Positions 39,251 through 51,000 are shown, numbered from the stretch's first letter. The stretch is DNA of 64,000 nucleotides from Hippophae tibetana (GCA_037013495.1 CM072805.1:21540669-21604668), one strand, 5' to 3'. Notes: generated by a model not told the origin, from the sequence alone. Program-made: numbers and translations.

Positions 39251-39420
39251 TAAATAATGAAAATTAGGTGACTAGAAAGAGACAATCCTTTCTAACCTAA
39301 GCTTTCTTGAATTTTGGTTTATTTATATCTTTGGGTTGGAAATCAACTACCTTAATTGTTATTGGCATATTCTGGGACTTACCATTTGATTTTTCATTCA
39401 TCCTAAATGAAGATGCAACA
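39250..39420 (-). mobile_element. Left part of the minus-strand copia relic split by the Ty3 element
   Basis: Minus-strand sequence just left of the Ty3 element contains KPKFKKA, then VRKD, a linker commonly found after the zinc knuckle in plant Ty1/copia proteins. The zinc-knuckle part of the same kind of protein lies on the other side of the Ty3 element (48450-48850), also on the minus strand. A five-base CAACA repeat brackets the Ty3 element. The simplest reading is one copia relic split by a later insertion. Confidence 0.55.
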
Positions 39421-39908
39421 TGTGATAAGAATTATGGAGCCATACAAATCCCAAGTGGACCAATCACAAGGTCTAGGAGGGCAAAACTCAATGATGCTTT
39501 ACATGGGCTCATTCAAGATGTCATACATAAACAAGGGGAGCCAAAATGGGAGAGCAAGGATTGGGAAAATCCTAGTATGGAAATTAGGGAAAATTGGCAA
39601 GATTGGACTAGGGTTGGCCGCGACACACTTTTCTTTTGGCTCACCTCTACGCACGTCCCTCTTTGTTTCTCTTCAACCAACTTATCAAGGGATTGAAAAC
39701 CTTTGTGACATTTTTAGCATCCAAACATTTGTGGTGAGTAATATCCATACTTTTAGGGTTTTTTATGCTAGACTTATCAAGGAAACAACATCTCTTTGTG
39801 GCATTCTTCCTTTCAAGTTAATAATGGGTAATATCCATTGATTTGTGGAGAAACCCTTTGCTATATAATCTGAAAATTAGCTAGGTCCTATCCCTTTGGT
39901 TCATATAA

Positions 39909-39927
39909 TTTGGTATCAAAGCTTTAG
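39909..39927 (+). other. Primer-binding site of the Ty3/gypsy relic
   Basis: TTGGTATCAAAGCTTTAGG lies just after the left LTR and matches the Met-tRNA-type site (TGGTATCAGAGC) common in plant LTR retrotransposons. Confidence 0.75.
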
Positions 39928-40769
39928 GCGCTAATTTTCAGATTCCTATCCTTTATTTTTATTCTTGTTCTCGTGTTCTTGTCTTGTTTCTGATACATAC
40001 AAAGAAAAATAATAATATATATTTGTGTTGTGTTCTTGCTGAAATTTTAGTTTTCAAACCCTAAAAATATTGTTCTTCTTTGTTTCAATAATTTTTTGCA
40101 TCTTCCTTGCATTTTCTGCTATTTTTTATTTTTTTTACATTTTCTTGGTAATGTTTTGGTATTTCTTTGAAAGTTCCTGCAATAATTTCATTTCTCCTTT
40201 GTGTCATAATTTATGTGCTATTTTACATATCGTAAAATTTCTCAAAATCATATTGAAGGTGTTGTATTGATTTACTCTTAAGTTATTAGCATATTTGTTC
40301 AAAAAATAAAATAAAAAAACAGTGGCCAAAATTTATTCAGAAAAAACAAAGAAAAGAAGCCAAATTACATATGCTAATTTCTAGTGAATGTTTGAACTCA
40401 TAGTTCTAAGAACTTTACCCTATTAATATAAATCCCAATTGTGTGTTGAGTTCTTTGAGGAAATTGTTGTTTTTTCCAATATTGTTAATCTTTTGATTTC
40501 CCCTTGTGCGTAATTATTCTACTCTAGGATCCTAAACATTTTGAATTAGTTGTCTTTGTGCTTTAACAAGTGGGATATTGTGAACTACCTTTTAGGTGTT
40601 TGATAATTCTACAAATGTTTTGGAATTATTGGATTGGGTTGCTTTGATTAGGAGCTAAGAGGGCTTGAACGATCAATTCGAGCACTAAACACGTGAGGTA
40701 TTGAATGAATTTACATTGGTTCTATGTTATTACACTAACCTCTTGTTATGTAGAATTGCAAAAATATCC

Positions 40770-41400
40770 AATATGGGTAGTCCCAAAAAAAGACCGGATA
40801 TGATGTTCATGATGAGGGCTTTGCAACAATCCTTTAAGAGGATGAACAACCTGATGGTCGATATGAATGAAAGATTGGATAGGCAAGAAAATTCCTTGTA
40901 ACTATACAACGAGAAACACCTCCACCTAATGTTAGGGGATTAATAGGCGAGCTCATGTTGAAGATGATATTGAGGAAGATGATTAGGAGGAAGAATTGGA
41001 GGAAGAAAAAGGAAGAATTCCTATAGGAGAAAGAAATGGGAATAGAGGAGGAAGAAATGATAGATGAGGTATGTGTAGACCCTCACCTAGGGCCCAAGAT
41101 GGAGTTGAAAGAGACCTAGATAGTATAAAAATAAAGATACCATCATTCCAAGGAAAGAATGACCCAGAGTTATATTTGGAGCGGGAGAAGAATGTGGAGC
41201 ACATTTTTGAGTTCCATAACTACTCCACGAAGAAAAAAATAAAACTCATTGTCATTAAGTTTTTTGACTATGCTTTAAATTGGTGGGATCAATTGGTAAT
41301 TAGTAGGAGAAGAAACTATGAAAGACCTATAGATAATTGGGAGAACATGAATGCCATCATGAGGAAAAGGTTTGTCCCTAGCTACTACTATAGATAGTTA
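40770..41400 (+). pseudogene. Gag region of the Ty3/gypsy relic
   Basis: Tracts such as MGSPKKRPDMMFMMRALQQS and FKRMNNLMVDMNERLDRQEN (about 40771-40895) start the gag. The segment at 41071-41397 carries IKIPSFQGKNDPELYLE, the usual plant Ty3 retrotrans_gag opening, followed by ALNWWDQL and a segment ending MRKRFVPSYYYR. It is a fragmentary fossil; the protease part is not visible. Confidence 0.75.
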
Positions 41401-41494
41401 CACCAACACAAACAACGATAGACTCAAGGATATAATGAGGCTAATTTTTCCACTATCTTAACCAATCTTTTCCTAGTGCCACTGTTTCTCTTTT

Positions 41495-41705
41495 GTAGGA
41501 ATTTGAGGACGTGTTCCTTAAAGAGATTCTGGATGGAGTGCCACCAATTAGGGGGATCGAGCATCAAATTGACTTCATATCGGGAGCTTCTCATCCAAAA
41601 TGACCTACCTATAAGACCAACTCCGAAAACACTAAGGAGATTCAAAGGTAGGTTGAAGAGTGCTTGACCAAAGGTCAAGCAAGGGAGAGCCTAAGCCTAT
41701 GTGCC
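41495..41705 (+). pseudogene. RT N-terminal part of the Ty3/gypsy relic, left of the insertion
   Basis: The translation includes EFEDVF and GVPPIRGIEHQIDFI, then a tract like KTLRRFKGRLKS in another frame. This is the family's conserved entry into RT (…PPLRGIEHQIDF…). The region ends where the LTR-like insert begins. It is fossil sequence. Confidence 0.7.
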
Positions 41706-43515
41706 ATTGATGAGTGCTTAAAAAGCACTAAAATTATCATGATTTAATGTACTTTAATTGATTAAATAAATTTATATTTGTATGATTTTATCATATTTTT
41801 ATATAAATTTGTTCTTTTAGAATCACGGGTATTTTTTATTGTTTTTTAGGTATTTTAGTTGAAAAATAAATTAAAGACTCGAAGACAAAAATACTGGAGG
41901 TAATACATCACAAATATATTTAGAAGTAAAATGAGAAAAAGTAAAAAAGATGGAAAAATTGGTCAAAAAAACCAAAATTGTGCGTGCAGTTGTCCATCAA
42001 GACGATTCTCGCATACACCAACGTGCGCATCATCTGATATGTACCAAGTCCTGCACACAGCATCACATAGGCCCACGTCGTGCGTCTCCTGTGCCTGTAC
42101 ACTCCTCGTTGTGTCCTGCACGTGCTCGCGCGCTCCAGCCACCCGTTTACAGTGCCGATAGCTCTTCTCGCAAGATTTTCGCACCTCATACGCTCGCCAA
42201 CCTATCCAAATGTGCCGAAATTAAAATTTTGAAACATTTCCCCCATTTTTGGCCTTTTCCTCATCTATAAAAGACCCATCTCACTTATTCCAAAACACAC
42301 AATGTTTTGAGCTCTTTCTCTCTATAGGAAGTTTTATTTTTTTTTTTATTTTTTTTAAAATTCTTCTCTTTTTGACAGGAACTAGTTATGTTTTTATAAA
42401 TTTTTAGTTTTTATTCAATAAATAGATATGGAAATCCGTTTGGAGGTTTTTCCGTAACAAAATTAACATTAAACTGTTGTAAAGATTCTTTTAAGGTATT
42501 GTTTTAATGGATTCTTTACAATTATTATTTTATGTTTTATTCTTATATGTTATATTTAATTTGTCCATGATTAAATTTAACATTGCTAGCTGTTTATAAA
42601 TATGATATAATTATAACGTTGTTATGCTTACAAAATATTAAATATGTAATACTTTTATAAAATATATTTATTTTGTTTTTATTCAAGATTTTATATTAAG
42701 GATGTTAAAGAGAAATACATTATTTTTCATTACAAACTTAAATCTAAAAATTAGATTTTAAGGTTTAATTATTCAGTCTAATTTATAGTAGTACTCTTTT
42801 ATTTATTGGTATAATCGCCCGGTAGTTAGAGTGAAACTCTATTTCAAAGGTTTTTTTTATAAGAACTATTATTCGAAAATGTATTGACGACATATTTTTA
42901 GTATTGGTTTTAAAACTTAAAAGTTAGTCATTGAAAAATTAAATTCTTAGGTTTAATTTGGACACCTTGAATAAAGTCTAATTATTTGACTCCGTTTAAA
43001 GTTGTGATTAGATGATTTGCTATTTTTTTAGTAATAAAAATAAAATTTAATATTTAATTAATTTATTGGCCCTACCTAAGGAAACTTTCATACCAAAAAG
43101 AAAAAATTAACAAATATTAATTTATATATTTAATAACCTAAATAATACGAGCAAACATAATTAACTTAATTATTATATCATTAAATATTTTACCGTTATG
43201 AATGATAGAATTTTCATTATTGTTTGTTGCATTTATATCTATATTTATATTTATTATTATGTTATTAGATTAAGAAACAAACAAACCAAAATATCGTGAC
43301 ATAGATGTTTAGGATTTAATTTTGTTTTTAAGATTTTGAATAATAAATTAAAAACTACATAAATTCTTTCCTTAGATCGACCTTTAGAGTATGCTTATCA
43401 TTTTTTATAAAATGATTTGTGCACTTGCAAGATTTTTACAAATAATAAAACCACATAAGGGTATTTTTGCAAGATCGGTATTTGCAAATGTCGGTCTTGC
43501 GATTAACTTATTCAT
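41706..43515 (+). mobile_element. LTR-like noncoding insert (copy 1) within the Ty3 RT region
   Basis: About 1.8 kb separates two halves of the Ty3 RT region. It starts TGATGAGTGCTTAAAAAGCA, has a GC-richer block at about 41960-42200, and ends with a tract like CCTTAGATCGACCTTTAGAG followed by a degraded primer/leader-like end near 43470-43500. That end is familiar from long LTRs of Athila/Tat-type plant Ty3 elements. It is homologous to the insert at 46414-48380 in reverse orientation. GTGCC/GAGCC at the borders may be the target duplication. No protein is encoded. Confidence 0.6.
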
Positions 43516-43519
43516 GAGC

Positions 43520-44040
43520 CGTTCCCATGCTACTCGTGCCTAAGAAGGATGGATCAAGTAGGATGTGTGTTGATTGCTGAGCCATCAACAAAATTATGGT
43601 AAAATATTGACATCCTATCCCTAGACTAGATGAGTTGCATGGTCTTGCATTTTTACAAAAAGTTGATTTGAGAAGTGGATATCATCAAATTAGGATGAAA
43701 AAAAGGTGATGAATGGAAAACCACTTTTAAAACTAAGCATGGATTGTATACGTGGTTAGTCATGCCCTTTGGTCTAAAAAATGCACCTAACACTTTTATG
43801 AGGCTTATGAATCATGTTTTGTGTGCATTTATTGAAAAAATTATGGTTGTCTATTTTGATGATATTCTTATTTACAGTAAAAATCTTGAAGATGTTGTCT
43901 TACATCTTAGGTATGTGCTTGATATTTTGAGAAAATAAAAATTGTATGCAAACCTAAAAAAGTGTTGTTTTGCATGGACAAGTTGGTTTTTCTTAGTTTC
44001 GTTGTTAGTTTTAAGGAATAAAAGTGAATGAGGAAAAGGT
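43520..44040 (+). pseudogene. RT core of the Ty3/gypsy relic, right of the insertion
   Basis: Conserved plant Ty3 RT tracts are seen: PKKDGS near 43540, [13 protein letters not shown] near 43663-43701, [18 protein letters not shown] at about 43760-43813, and the catalytic [13 protein letters not shown] at about 43846-43885. It is fossil sequence, broken in several places. Confidence 0.85.
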
Positions 44041-44099
44041 TAAGCTATTTGAGAATGGCTCACACCTAAATCTGTAACTGAGGTTAGGAGCTTCCACAA

Positions 44100-44640
44100 C
44101 TTGGCTAGTTTTTATCAAAGGTTTGTTAAAGATTTTAGTACACTAGCCGTATTTCTAATCGATATTATTAAAAAAATTGTTGGTTTTAAATGTGGTGAGA
44201 ATCAAGAGAGAGCCTTTAAAACGTTAAAGGATAGTTTGTGTTATGCACCTATTTTATCTTTACCTGATTTCACTAGGCCTTTGAAGTTGAGTGTGATGCG
44301 TCAAGAATAGGTATAGGAGTCGTTGTGACGCAAGAATGGTGACATATCGCTTATTTCAGTGAGAAACTTCACAGAGCATCCTTTAATTATCCAATGTATG
44401 ATAAGGAGCTCTATGCCTTGGTTAAGACCCTGGAGACATGGCAACATTACCTTTGGCCAAGGGAATTCGTCTTCCATGCTGATCACGAATCTCTAAAACA
44501 TCTGAGGCGCCAAGGTAAGTTGAATAGAAGGCATGCTAGATGAATGGAATTCATTGAGACATTTCTGTATATTGTTCAATATAAAAGAGGTAAGGAGAAT
44601 GTTGTATCTGATGCGCTATCACGGAGGTATGCCTTACTCT
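44100..44640 (+). pseudogene. RNase H region of the Ty3/gypsy relic
   Basis: The RT connection tract (LASFYQRFVKDFSTLA) leads into FKTLKDSLCYAPILSLPDF and an RNase H region, with tracts like [18 protein letters not shown] and DHESLKHL in the 44400-44510 DNA, and DALSRR-like sequence at about 44610-44630. This order is standard for plant Ty3 elements. It is fossil sequence. Confidence 0.75.
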
Positions 44641-44879
44641 CAAGTTAAAATGCTAGATTGCTAGGATTTGAATATGTTAAAGGAAATGTATGCTAATGAT
44701 GATGACTTCTCTATTGTTTACCATACATGTGAAAAATATTCTTAAAAGTTTATAAATTAGATGATTATTTATTTAAAGAAAATCAATTGTGTATACCCAA
44801 ATGTTTAATGCATGAATTGTGGATTAAGGAGTCCTATGGGGACGATTAATAAGGTATTTTGGAATTAAGAAGACTTTAG

Positions 44880-45945
44880 ATGTTTTGTGTGAAAATACTT
44901 TTTGGCTGACAATGAGGATGGATGTAGCGAGTACGTAGAACACCTTGGGTATATATTTATATGGATTTTGTTTTAGGATTTCTTAGGTCTAAAAAGGGTA
45001 GAGACTCATTTTTTGTGGTTATAGATAGGTTTTATACAATGGCACATTTCATAGTGTGTTATAAAACTGTTGATGCTACTAATGTAGCAGAGTTGTTATT
45101 TAGGGAAGTTGTTAGGCTTAATGGAGTTCCTAGGAGCATTGTGTCTGGTAAGGATGTTAAATTCTTTAGTTATTTTTGGAAAACTCTTTGAGCTAAAATG
45201 GGCACTAAACACTTTTTTCGACTACTTGTTACCCACAAAATTATGGGAAAGTTGAGGTAGTCAATAGGACTATTTCCACTTTTCTTAGGGTGGTAATAAA
45301 AATGAATTTGAAAAATTGGGAGGATTTTTTACCTTTTGTTGAATTTGCTTATAACCAGAGTATGCATTCAACTACTGATCATTCTCCATTTGAAATTGTT
45401 TATGGTTTCAATCAACTAACCCTTTTGGACTTAATACCTATACCTATTTCAGAGAGGACTAACTTAGATGGTGTTAGGAAGGCTAAAATGGTGAAGAAAC
45501 TCCATGAACGCATTCATAAGAAAATTAAGAAGTGAAATGAGGATTGTGCTCGTAGGGCCAAAAAAGGATGGTGAAGAGTCATTTTTAAGCCTAGTGATTA
45601 GGTTTGGATGCATATAAAGAAGGAACGATTCCCCAAAAAATGACAGTCCAAGTTGCAACCTAGGGAAGATGGACCTTTTTCAAGTGATCGAGAAAATTAA
45701 CGACAATGCCTACAAAATCAATCTTCGTGGTGAGTATAATGTTAGTACCTCCTTTAATATTTCAAATCTTTCTCCTTTTGATTATGTAGGTGACGATTTG
45801 AGGAAGAATCCTCTTGAAGAAAGGGGGAATTATGAGAATCATGGAGTCATACAAATGCCAAGTGGATCAATCACAAGGTCTAGGAGGGCAGAACTCAATG
45901 AGGCTTTAAATTGGCTCATTCAAGAGGTCTTTCATAACTAAGAGG
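44880..45945 (+). pseudogene. Integrase region and C-terminal tail of the Ty3/gypsy relic
   Basis: The integrase core is visible in [20 protein letters not shown] (44961 onward), HFIVCYKT and [13 protein letters not shown]. Next come [19 protein letters not shown] and SPFEIVYGF (about 45318-45405), then the SH3-like tail INDNAYKINLRGEYNVSTSF (about 45687-45746). The coding sequence continues into the right LTR (PSGSITRSRRAELNEAL), and the same tract occurs in the left LTR. It is fossil sequence. Confidence 0.82.
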
Positions 45946-46869
45946 AGCCAAAATGGGAGAGCAATGATTGGGAAAATCCTAGAATGGAAATTAGGGCAAA
46001 ATTGGACTAGGTTTAGCCACAACACACTTTTCTTTTGGCTCACCTCCACGTATGCCTCTCTTTTGAGTGTTTTATTTTTCACCCCTTGGATGAAATCAAG
46101 GGTTGTGATGTAATATTTTTTTAGGGTTTCCTTGTATCTTATAAATATTTAAAAGCAGCTCAATTGCCTCCATCTCACACATTAATTATATTTGATTTTT
46201 CAAATCATTTGAGAGCTCATTCATGCTCTTTGTTCCTCTTCAAGCAACTTATCAAGGGATTGGAAATCTTTGTGGTATTATTAGTATCCAAACATTTATG
46301 GCGAGAAATATTCATACTTTTTAGGGTGTTTTTATGCTAAACTTATCAAAGAAACAACACCTCCTTGTGGCGTCCTTCCTTTCAAATTAATGGTGGGTAA
46401 TATCCATTGATTTATTGATGAACGAAAACCGGCATCGCCGATTCTTGCCAATACTTTGGTTTTAATATTTATAAAACTCTCGCAAGTGCACGAATCATTT
46501 TGTAGAAAATGATAAGTATACTCCCAAGGTCGATCTAAGGAAGGAATGTGTGTGGTTTCTAATTTATTATTCAAACTTTTAAAAAACGAAATTAAATCCT
46601 AAACATCCTGTCACGATATTTTGGGGTTTTTGTGTTTTTAATCTACTTACATAAAAATAAACATATATTCAATAAACATTCATGCAAATTTTATCATTTA
46701 TAATGGTGGAGTATTTATGGATATAATAACTAAGTTAATTATGCTTGCTCATATTATTTAGGTTATTAAAGATATGAATTGATATTTATTGATTCTCCCT
46801 TTTTTGTATGAATACCACATTTGGTGGGGTTAGATATTCTTTATTAACTAAATAAATCAATTAACACCT

Positions 46870-47050
46870 ATGGGTGGGGTTGATAACTAATATGCTTAAT
46901 TAAATTAATTCCTTTTTCTAAGAGATTGAAAATGAACCATTTAAATGCCACCTTTGGTGGGGTTGATAACTAATATGATTAATTAAATTAATTTCTTTTT
47001 CTAAGAGATTGAAAATGAACCATTTAAATGCCACCTTTGGTGGGGTTAGA
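46870..47050. repeat. Tandem repeat of about 100 bp inside LTR-like insert 2
   Basis: The phrase GGTGGGGTTGATAACTAATATG, followed by a TTAATTAAATTAATT tract and AAGAGATTGAAAATGAACC, occurs twice, at about 46873-46948 and 46959-47034. The CCACCTTTGGTGGGGTT motif recurs around it. It is a local direct duplication within the noncoding insert. Confidence 0.7.
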
Positions 47051-47545
47051 CAATTTAAACTTTATTCAAGGTGTTCAAATTAAACCTAAGAATTTAGTTA
47101 TCCGAGTACTAACTTTCAAGTTTTAAAACCACTACTGAAAACATGTCGTCAATACATTTTCAGATAATAATTCTTATAAAAACTTTTGAAATAGAGCTTC
47201 ACTCTAACTACCGGGCGATTGTACCAACAAATAAAAGAGCACTACTCTAAATCAGACCGGATAATTAAACCTTAAAATCTAATTTTCAGGTTTAAGTTTG
47301 TAATGAAAAATAATATATTTCTCTCTAACATTCTTAATATAAAATCTTGAATAAAAACAAAATCAATTCATTTTAGAGATTTTTACCTATTTAATATTTC
47401 GTAAGCATAACAACGTTATTATTACATCATGTTTACTAAACAACCAACATACTTAAATTTAATCACAGACAAATTAAATATAACATGTAAGAATAAAGCA
47501 TAAAAATAACTGTAAAGAAAATAAAATCCTTACAGAACTTCGACG

Positions 47546-47812
47546 CTATTCCCGTTGCTGGAAAACCTCCAAGCGGAATTTGCACTCCCATTTATTGAAT
47601 CAAAAAGCTAATAAATTACATAAACATAACTAGTTCTTCCCAAAAAGGAAAGAACTAGTTATGTTTATGTAATTTATTAGCTTTTTGATTCAATAAATGG
47701 GAGTGCAACTATTCCCGTTGTTGGAAAACCTCCAAGCGGAATTTGCACTCTCATTTATTGAATCAAAAAGCTAATAAATTACATAAACATAACTAGTTCT
47801 TCCCAAAAAGGG
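47546..47812. repeat. Forward - inverted - forward triplication forming a 60-bp hairpin
   Basis: A forward unit (47546-47648) is followed by an inverted part-copy (47649-47708) and then the forward unit again (47709-47812). The arms 47579-47638 and 47649-47708 are an almost perfect 60-bp inverted repeat around a 10-base loop. The third copy is nearly identical to the first. This pattern suggests template switching during replication or repair, not ordinary transposition. Confidence 0.88.
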
Positions 47813-48446
47813 AAGAACTATAAAACTAAGAGAAATTAACTAAGAAAAGCTAAAAACTAAGAAAAACTAAAGAAAACTAAAAATCTAAGAAAAGAGAGAA
47901 AGAAAGAGAGAAAAGTGTGTTTTGAAGTGAAGGGAATGGGGGTATTTATAGGTGAGGATGGAGAGAAAAAATAAGTAAAAAAATGTTAAAAAAATGTAAA
48001 AACGCGTAATGGAAATGTTGAGGTCATTGATGATGTCAGCATGACATCATGGGCGGCTGCACGTGAAAAATGGGGCGAAAAGGCGTCGGCGCACGCGGAA
48101 GGGCTACTGGGCGCGCAGGGGCGCGATTTTCTCCTTTTTGACCTTTTTGACCCATTTTGTCCAATTTTTCCATATTTGTTGACCTTTCCCCATTTATTTA
48201 TTAATATATTTGTGATGTATTGCTTCAAATATTCCTCTTTGAGTCTTTAAATTACGTTTTTAAGCCAAAATACCTGAAAAACAATAAAAATACCCGTGAT
48301 TCCGAAAAAGACAAATTTATATAAATATATGATAAAACATATAAATATATATATTTTTAATCAATTAATGTGCATAAATATGGAGAAACCTTTTGTTATA
48401 TAATCTGAGAATTAGCTAGGTCTTACCCATTTGGTTCATATCAACA

Positions 48447-50227
48447 TGCATGGTAGGATAATAATAATTAGTCATTGAATTAAATACATTGAATTTCACT
48501 TGCCTCTTTGAGCTAACAACTTCATGCTTTCTAGTAGAATTTTTGAACATATTACCAAAATTTCCATTAATCCTAGAATATGATTCATATGAGCCCTACA
48601 ATGTGAAGCATAGAAAGTATTATTACATTTTGGAGTATTTATCAAAAAATTACACTTGGCCCTAATATGACATTTCTCACCACGATGATGACAGACATGG
48701 AAAAACTTAGCAGATTCTCTAATCACAGGTGCAACTGTTCTTTGTATGTAATGGACAATATAAGAAATAGGGTTAGAAGGCCTTATAAATGTGGTTTTTG
48801 ATGTTGAATGAGTAGAGCTCTTATCTTTATAACTAATGTCGTGCATGTCATGTGAGTAAGATAGGTTTGAAGGTTTGACAAAGATGGCATAGTGTGCTTA
48901 TCTATATATCTTATCCCTCCCTTGTCTCCAGCTGACTTTCCTTAATTCAGAACTTTTTTCAACCTTTTAGCTCCAATTGTTAACCTACTTAATGTTTCCT
49001 ATAATTTTTCAAGTTCATACATAAGAGTCTTGTTAAACTGTTTAACATATGCAAGACTTGAATTCAAAACATTAGCACGTCTAGACATTCCAATTTTTCT
49101 TCTTTTTCTATACTAGAGGAATTTATTTCAAAGGATTTAAGTTTGTCATTTAGGTAGCTACATCCTTTTTGCATCTTACATAATCTATAAATATTTCATT
49201 AATACTAATGATATTACATTTATTAAGTAAAAATTTAGCATTACTTTCCTCATCATCTGAGTCAATGTCAAATCAGACTTATATCTACCAACAGTTGTAG
49301 TAAATTCCAAGTAATTGGTGCTAGATTCAACATCAAAACTCCCAAATTTGAGTTCTCTTAGTTTCTAGTCCTTTTGAGAACTTGATTGTCCTTTTTTTCG
49401 AAGATTCTTTTTGTTTAAGATTTTATTCAATCTTATGATTAAGAGTACCAGTTCTTCATCATCATTATCAATGTCTTTATCACTATCATCAATCATCTTA
49501 ATTTTGAAAACAATACCTATATTTTTTGGAGGTGTTCGAAAGCTCATTTCAAAGGTTTTAAAGTGATCCAATAAGTTATTCTATTTTGATGGTGTCTATA
49601 TGCTTGCTTTCATCAATGACAGTGACCATTCCATGGAAGTGATCTGGTAGTAAGCAATGAATCTTCCAAATTACCTCGAAGTCATCAATTTTCTCTTAAA
49701 GGTTGGTAGAGGTGTTAATAATATCACATAATCTTGCATAGAATTAAGAAAAAGTTTCATCTTCTTTCATTCTAATATTCTCAAATTGAGTACTAATCAT
49801 GCAAAGTTTTGTTCGTTTAACTTGTGAGCTATCCTCATGGGCAACCTCCAAAATATCCCAAGCATGCTTAGCAATTTTAACATAAGAAATACGACGAAAT
49901 TCATTAGAAAACAAAGCACTAAAAATAGTATTAATACCCTTTTAATTCCAATTATTAACAATTTTATCTTAAGTGGTTTAGTTTTTTCTAAGTTTAGGAG
50001 TAACAATATTATCTTTTGTAACCGTAGGTAGTTACCAACCATAAAACACATAGTTTTAGATGCTTTCATCTATAAACCGTACAAAGGCTCTTATACGAGC
50101 CTTCCAATAGGGGTAATTGGACCCATTAAAGTAAGGTATACATGTTCTAGATGAACCCTCTCTTAAATTATCTATAACAAGGTCTTAGGCACACTAAGTG
50201 TATCTAGTGAACGCTTTGATACCAATT
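48447..50227 (-). mobile_element. Ty1/copia relic, gag part and primer site
   Basis: On the minus strand, a Met-tRNA primer site (TTGGTATCAAAGCGT, 50225-50211) is followed by gag of the plant copia (UBN2) type. Tracts include NEFRRISYVKIAKHAWDILE, TQFENIRMKEDETF and LPDHFHGMV. A zinc-knuckle-like stretch lies near 48700 (CHHRGEK then HIRAKCN). The sequence stops at the CAACA beside the Ty3 element and appears to resume at 39420. The 5' LTR should lie just right of 50227. It is a fossil with several breaks. Confidence 0.75.
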
Positions 50228-51000
50228 GAATTTTTTTTATCTAATTTTTTTGGATCAAATATTGCCTCATAACGTATCTTTGAAATGAACATAAAATATT
50301 CGGGTTTTGGTGCTTCATTGTTCAATATTAATAGACCTCAATATTTGAAAAGTAGCTTAAATTTTTTTGTAACTCAATTAAAGCATGAAAAACAACATTT
50401 TTTAGGGAAAAACTCTGGACAAATCGCCTTTGGAAAGTTTTTGTGCCTAGATATCGAAAAGTTACATGAAATAAAAAAACATTAGTCCAAAATAGACCTA
50501 CTAACACAAAATTATGACCGTTCAAAGTTTTCTTATAATGTCACCCAATTTTTGTTCTACAATACCATCACATTTCCACTCAAACTTGTAATTTCATCTT
50601 ATAGCTCTTGAAATTACTAAAAAAAAACAGTAAATCACACAATATGTTCTAGATAGCTTCTTGCTTCACATATCCATTTGAAACAAAAGTAATAACTATT
50701 AATAGCAGCCAAAACAGAGCATTTGAATATTAGATCTGAAATCAAAATTCAGAAAAAGAAAAAAGTTCAAGCAAATATAACCTTCTGTGCAGGATGATGA
50801 AGAACAACGAACAATGACAAGAGCGAACAGAGAACAAGGACAGACGACAGGTGAACACCAACCAACAAGAAGCGACAGACGAACATCAAATAGCATGCAA
50901 TGACGACAGAGCTACGATTAGAGAGCAACGACTGGCGAGCTGCGATAATAGAGCGACAATAGAGCGACGATAGTAGAGCGGAGGAAACTGGAAAAAAATT
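50228..51000 (-). repeat. Probable LTR/leader flank of the copia relic
   Basis: This sequence lies immediately upstream (minus strand) of the copia primer site, where the LTR end must be. It is noncoding. Its right part, about 50790-50990, is a purine-rich series of short GACGA/GAGCGA-like words. I did not find a second copy of it in the window, so its outer limit is not defined. Confidence 0.4.

Larger units (their letters stand above)
46414..48380 (-). mobile_element. LTR-like noncoding insert (copy 2) within the right LTR of the Ty3 relic
   Basis: About 2 kb of noncoding sequence splits the right LTR. Its reverse complement matches the 41706-43515 insert, including the tracts around TAATTGATTAAA, AATCACGGGTATTTTT, CCGGGCGATT/AATCGCCCGG and CCTTAGATCGACCTT. 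Orientation is therefore opposite to copy 1. A GC-rich block at 48000-48140 corresponds to the GC block of copy 1. It contains an internal inverted triplication (47546-47812). It is most likely the LTR with adjacent leader of an Athila/Tat-type element. Confidence 0.6.
39421..48441 (+). mobile_element. Ty3/gypsy element relic (chromovirus-like) with both LTRs, itself interrupted twice
   Basis: Left LTR is about 39421-39906 and the right LTR about 45831-46413 plus 48381-48441. They share long tracts such as TTTGGCTCACCTC, AACTTATCAAGGGATTG and AGGAAACAACA-type sequence, ending TTTGGTTCATAT. CAACA lies outside both ends (39416-39420; 48442-48446). A Met-tRNA primer site (TTGGTATCAAAGC) follows the left LTR. 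Internal parts in order: gag, RT, RNase H, integrase. Two related noncoding inserts at 41706-43515 and 46414-48380 interrupt it. It is decayed with dozens of breaks. The LTRs differ noticeably, so it is not young. Confidence 0.88.

Noticed and set aside
39909-39927. tRNA gene suggested by TTGGTATCAAAGC-type strings
   Set aside because: These strings sit at LTR ends and are primer-binding sites; no tRNA arms surround them. The same holds at 6581, 50211 and 61788.
41920-42270. Overlapping open frames of 70-106 codons on both strands with Cys/His/Arg-rich translations
   Set aside because: They lie in a GC-rich block of a noncoding LTR-like insert. Frames open on both strands at once reflect base composition, and the related block in the second insert gives different translations.
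49797-50069. Minus-strand 90-codon Leu/Ile-rich frame that looks like a membrane protein
   Set aside because: It is an off-frame reading of the copia gag region; the gag-like tracts lie in another frame of the same DNA.
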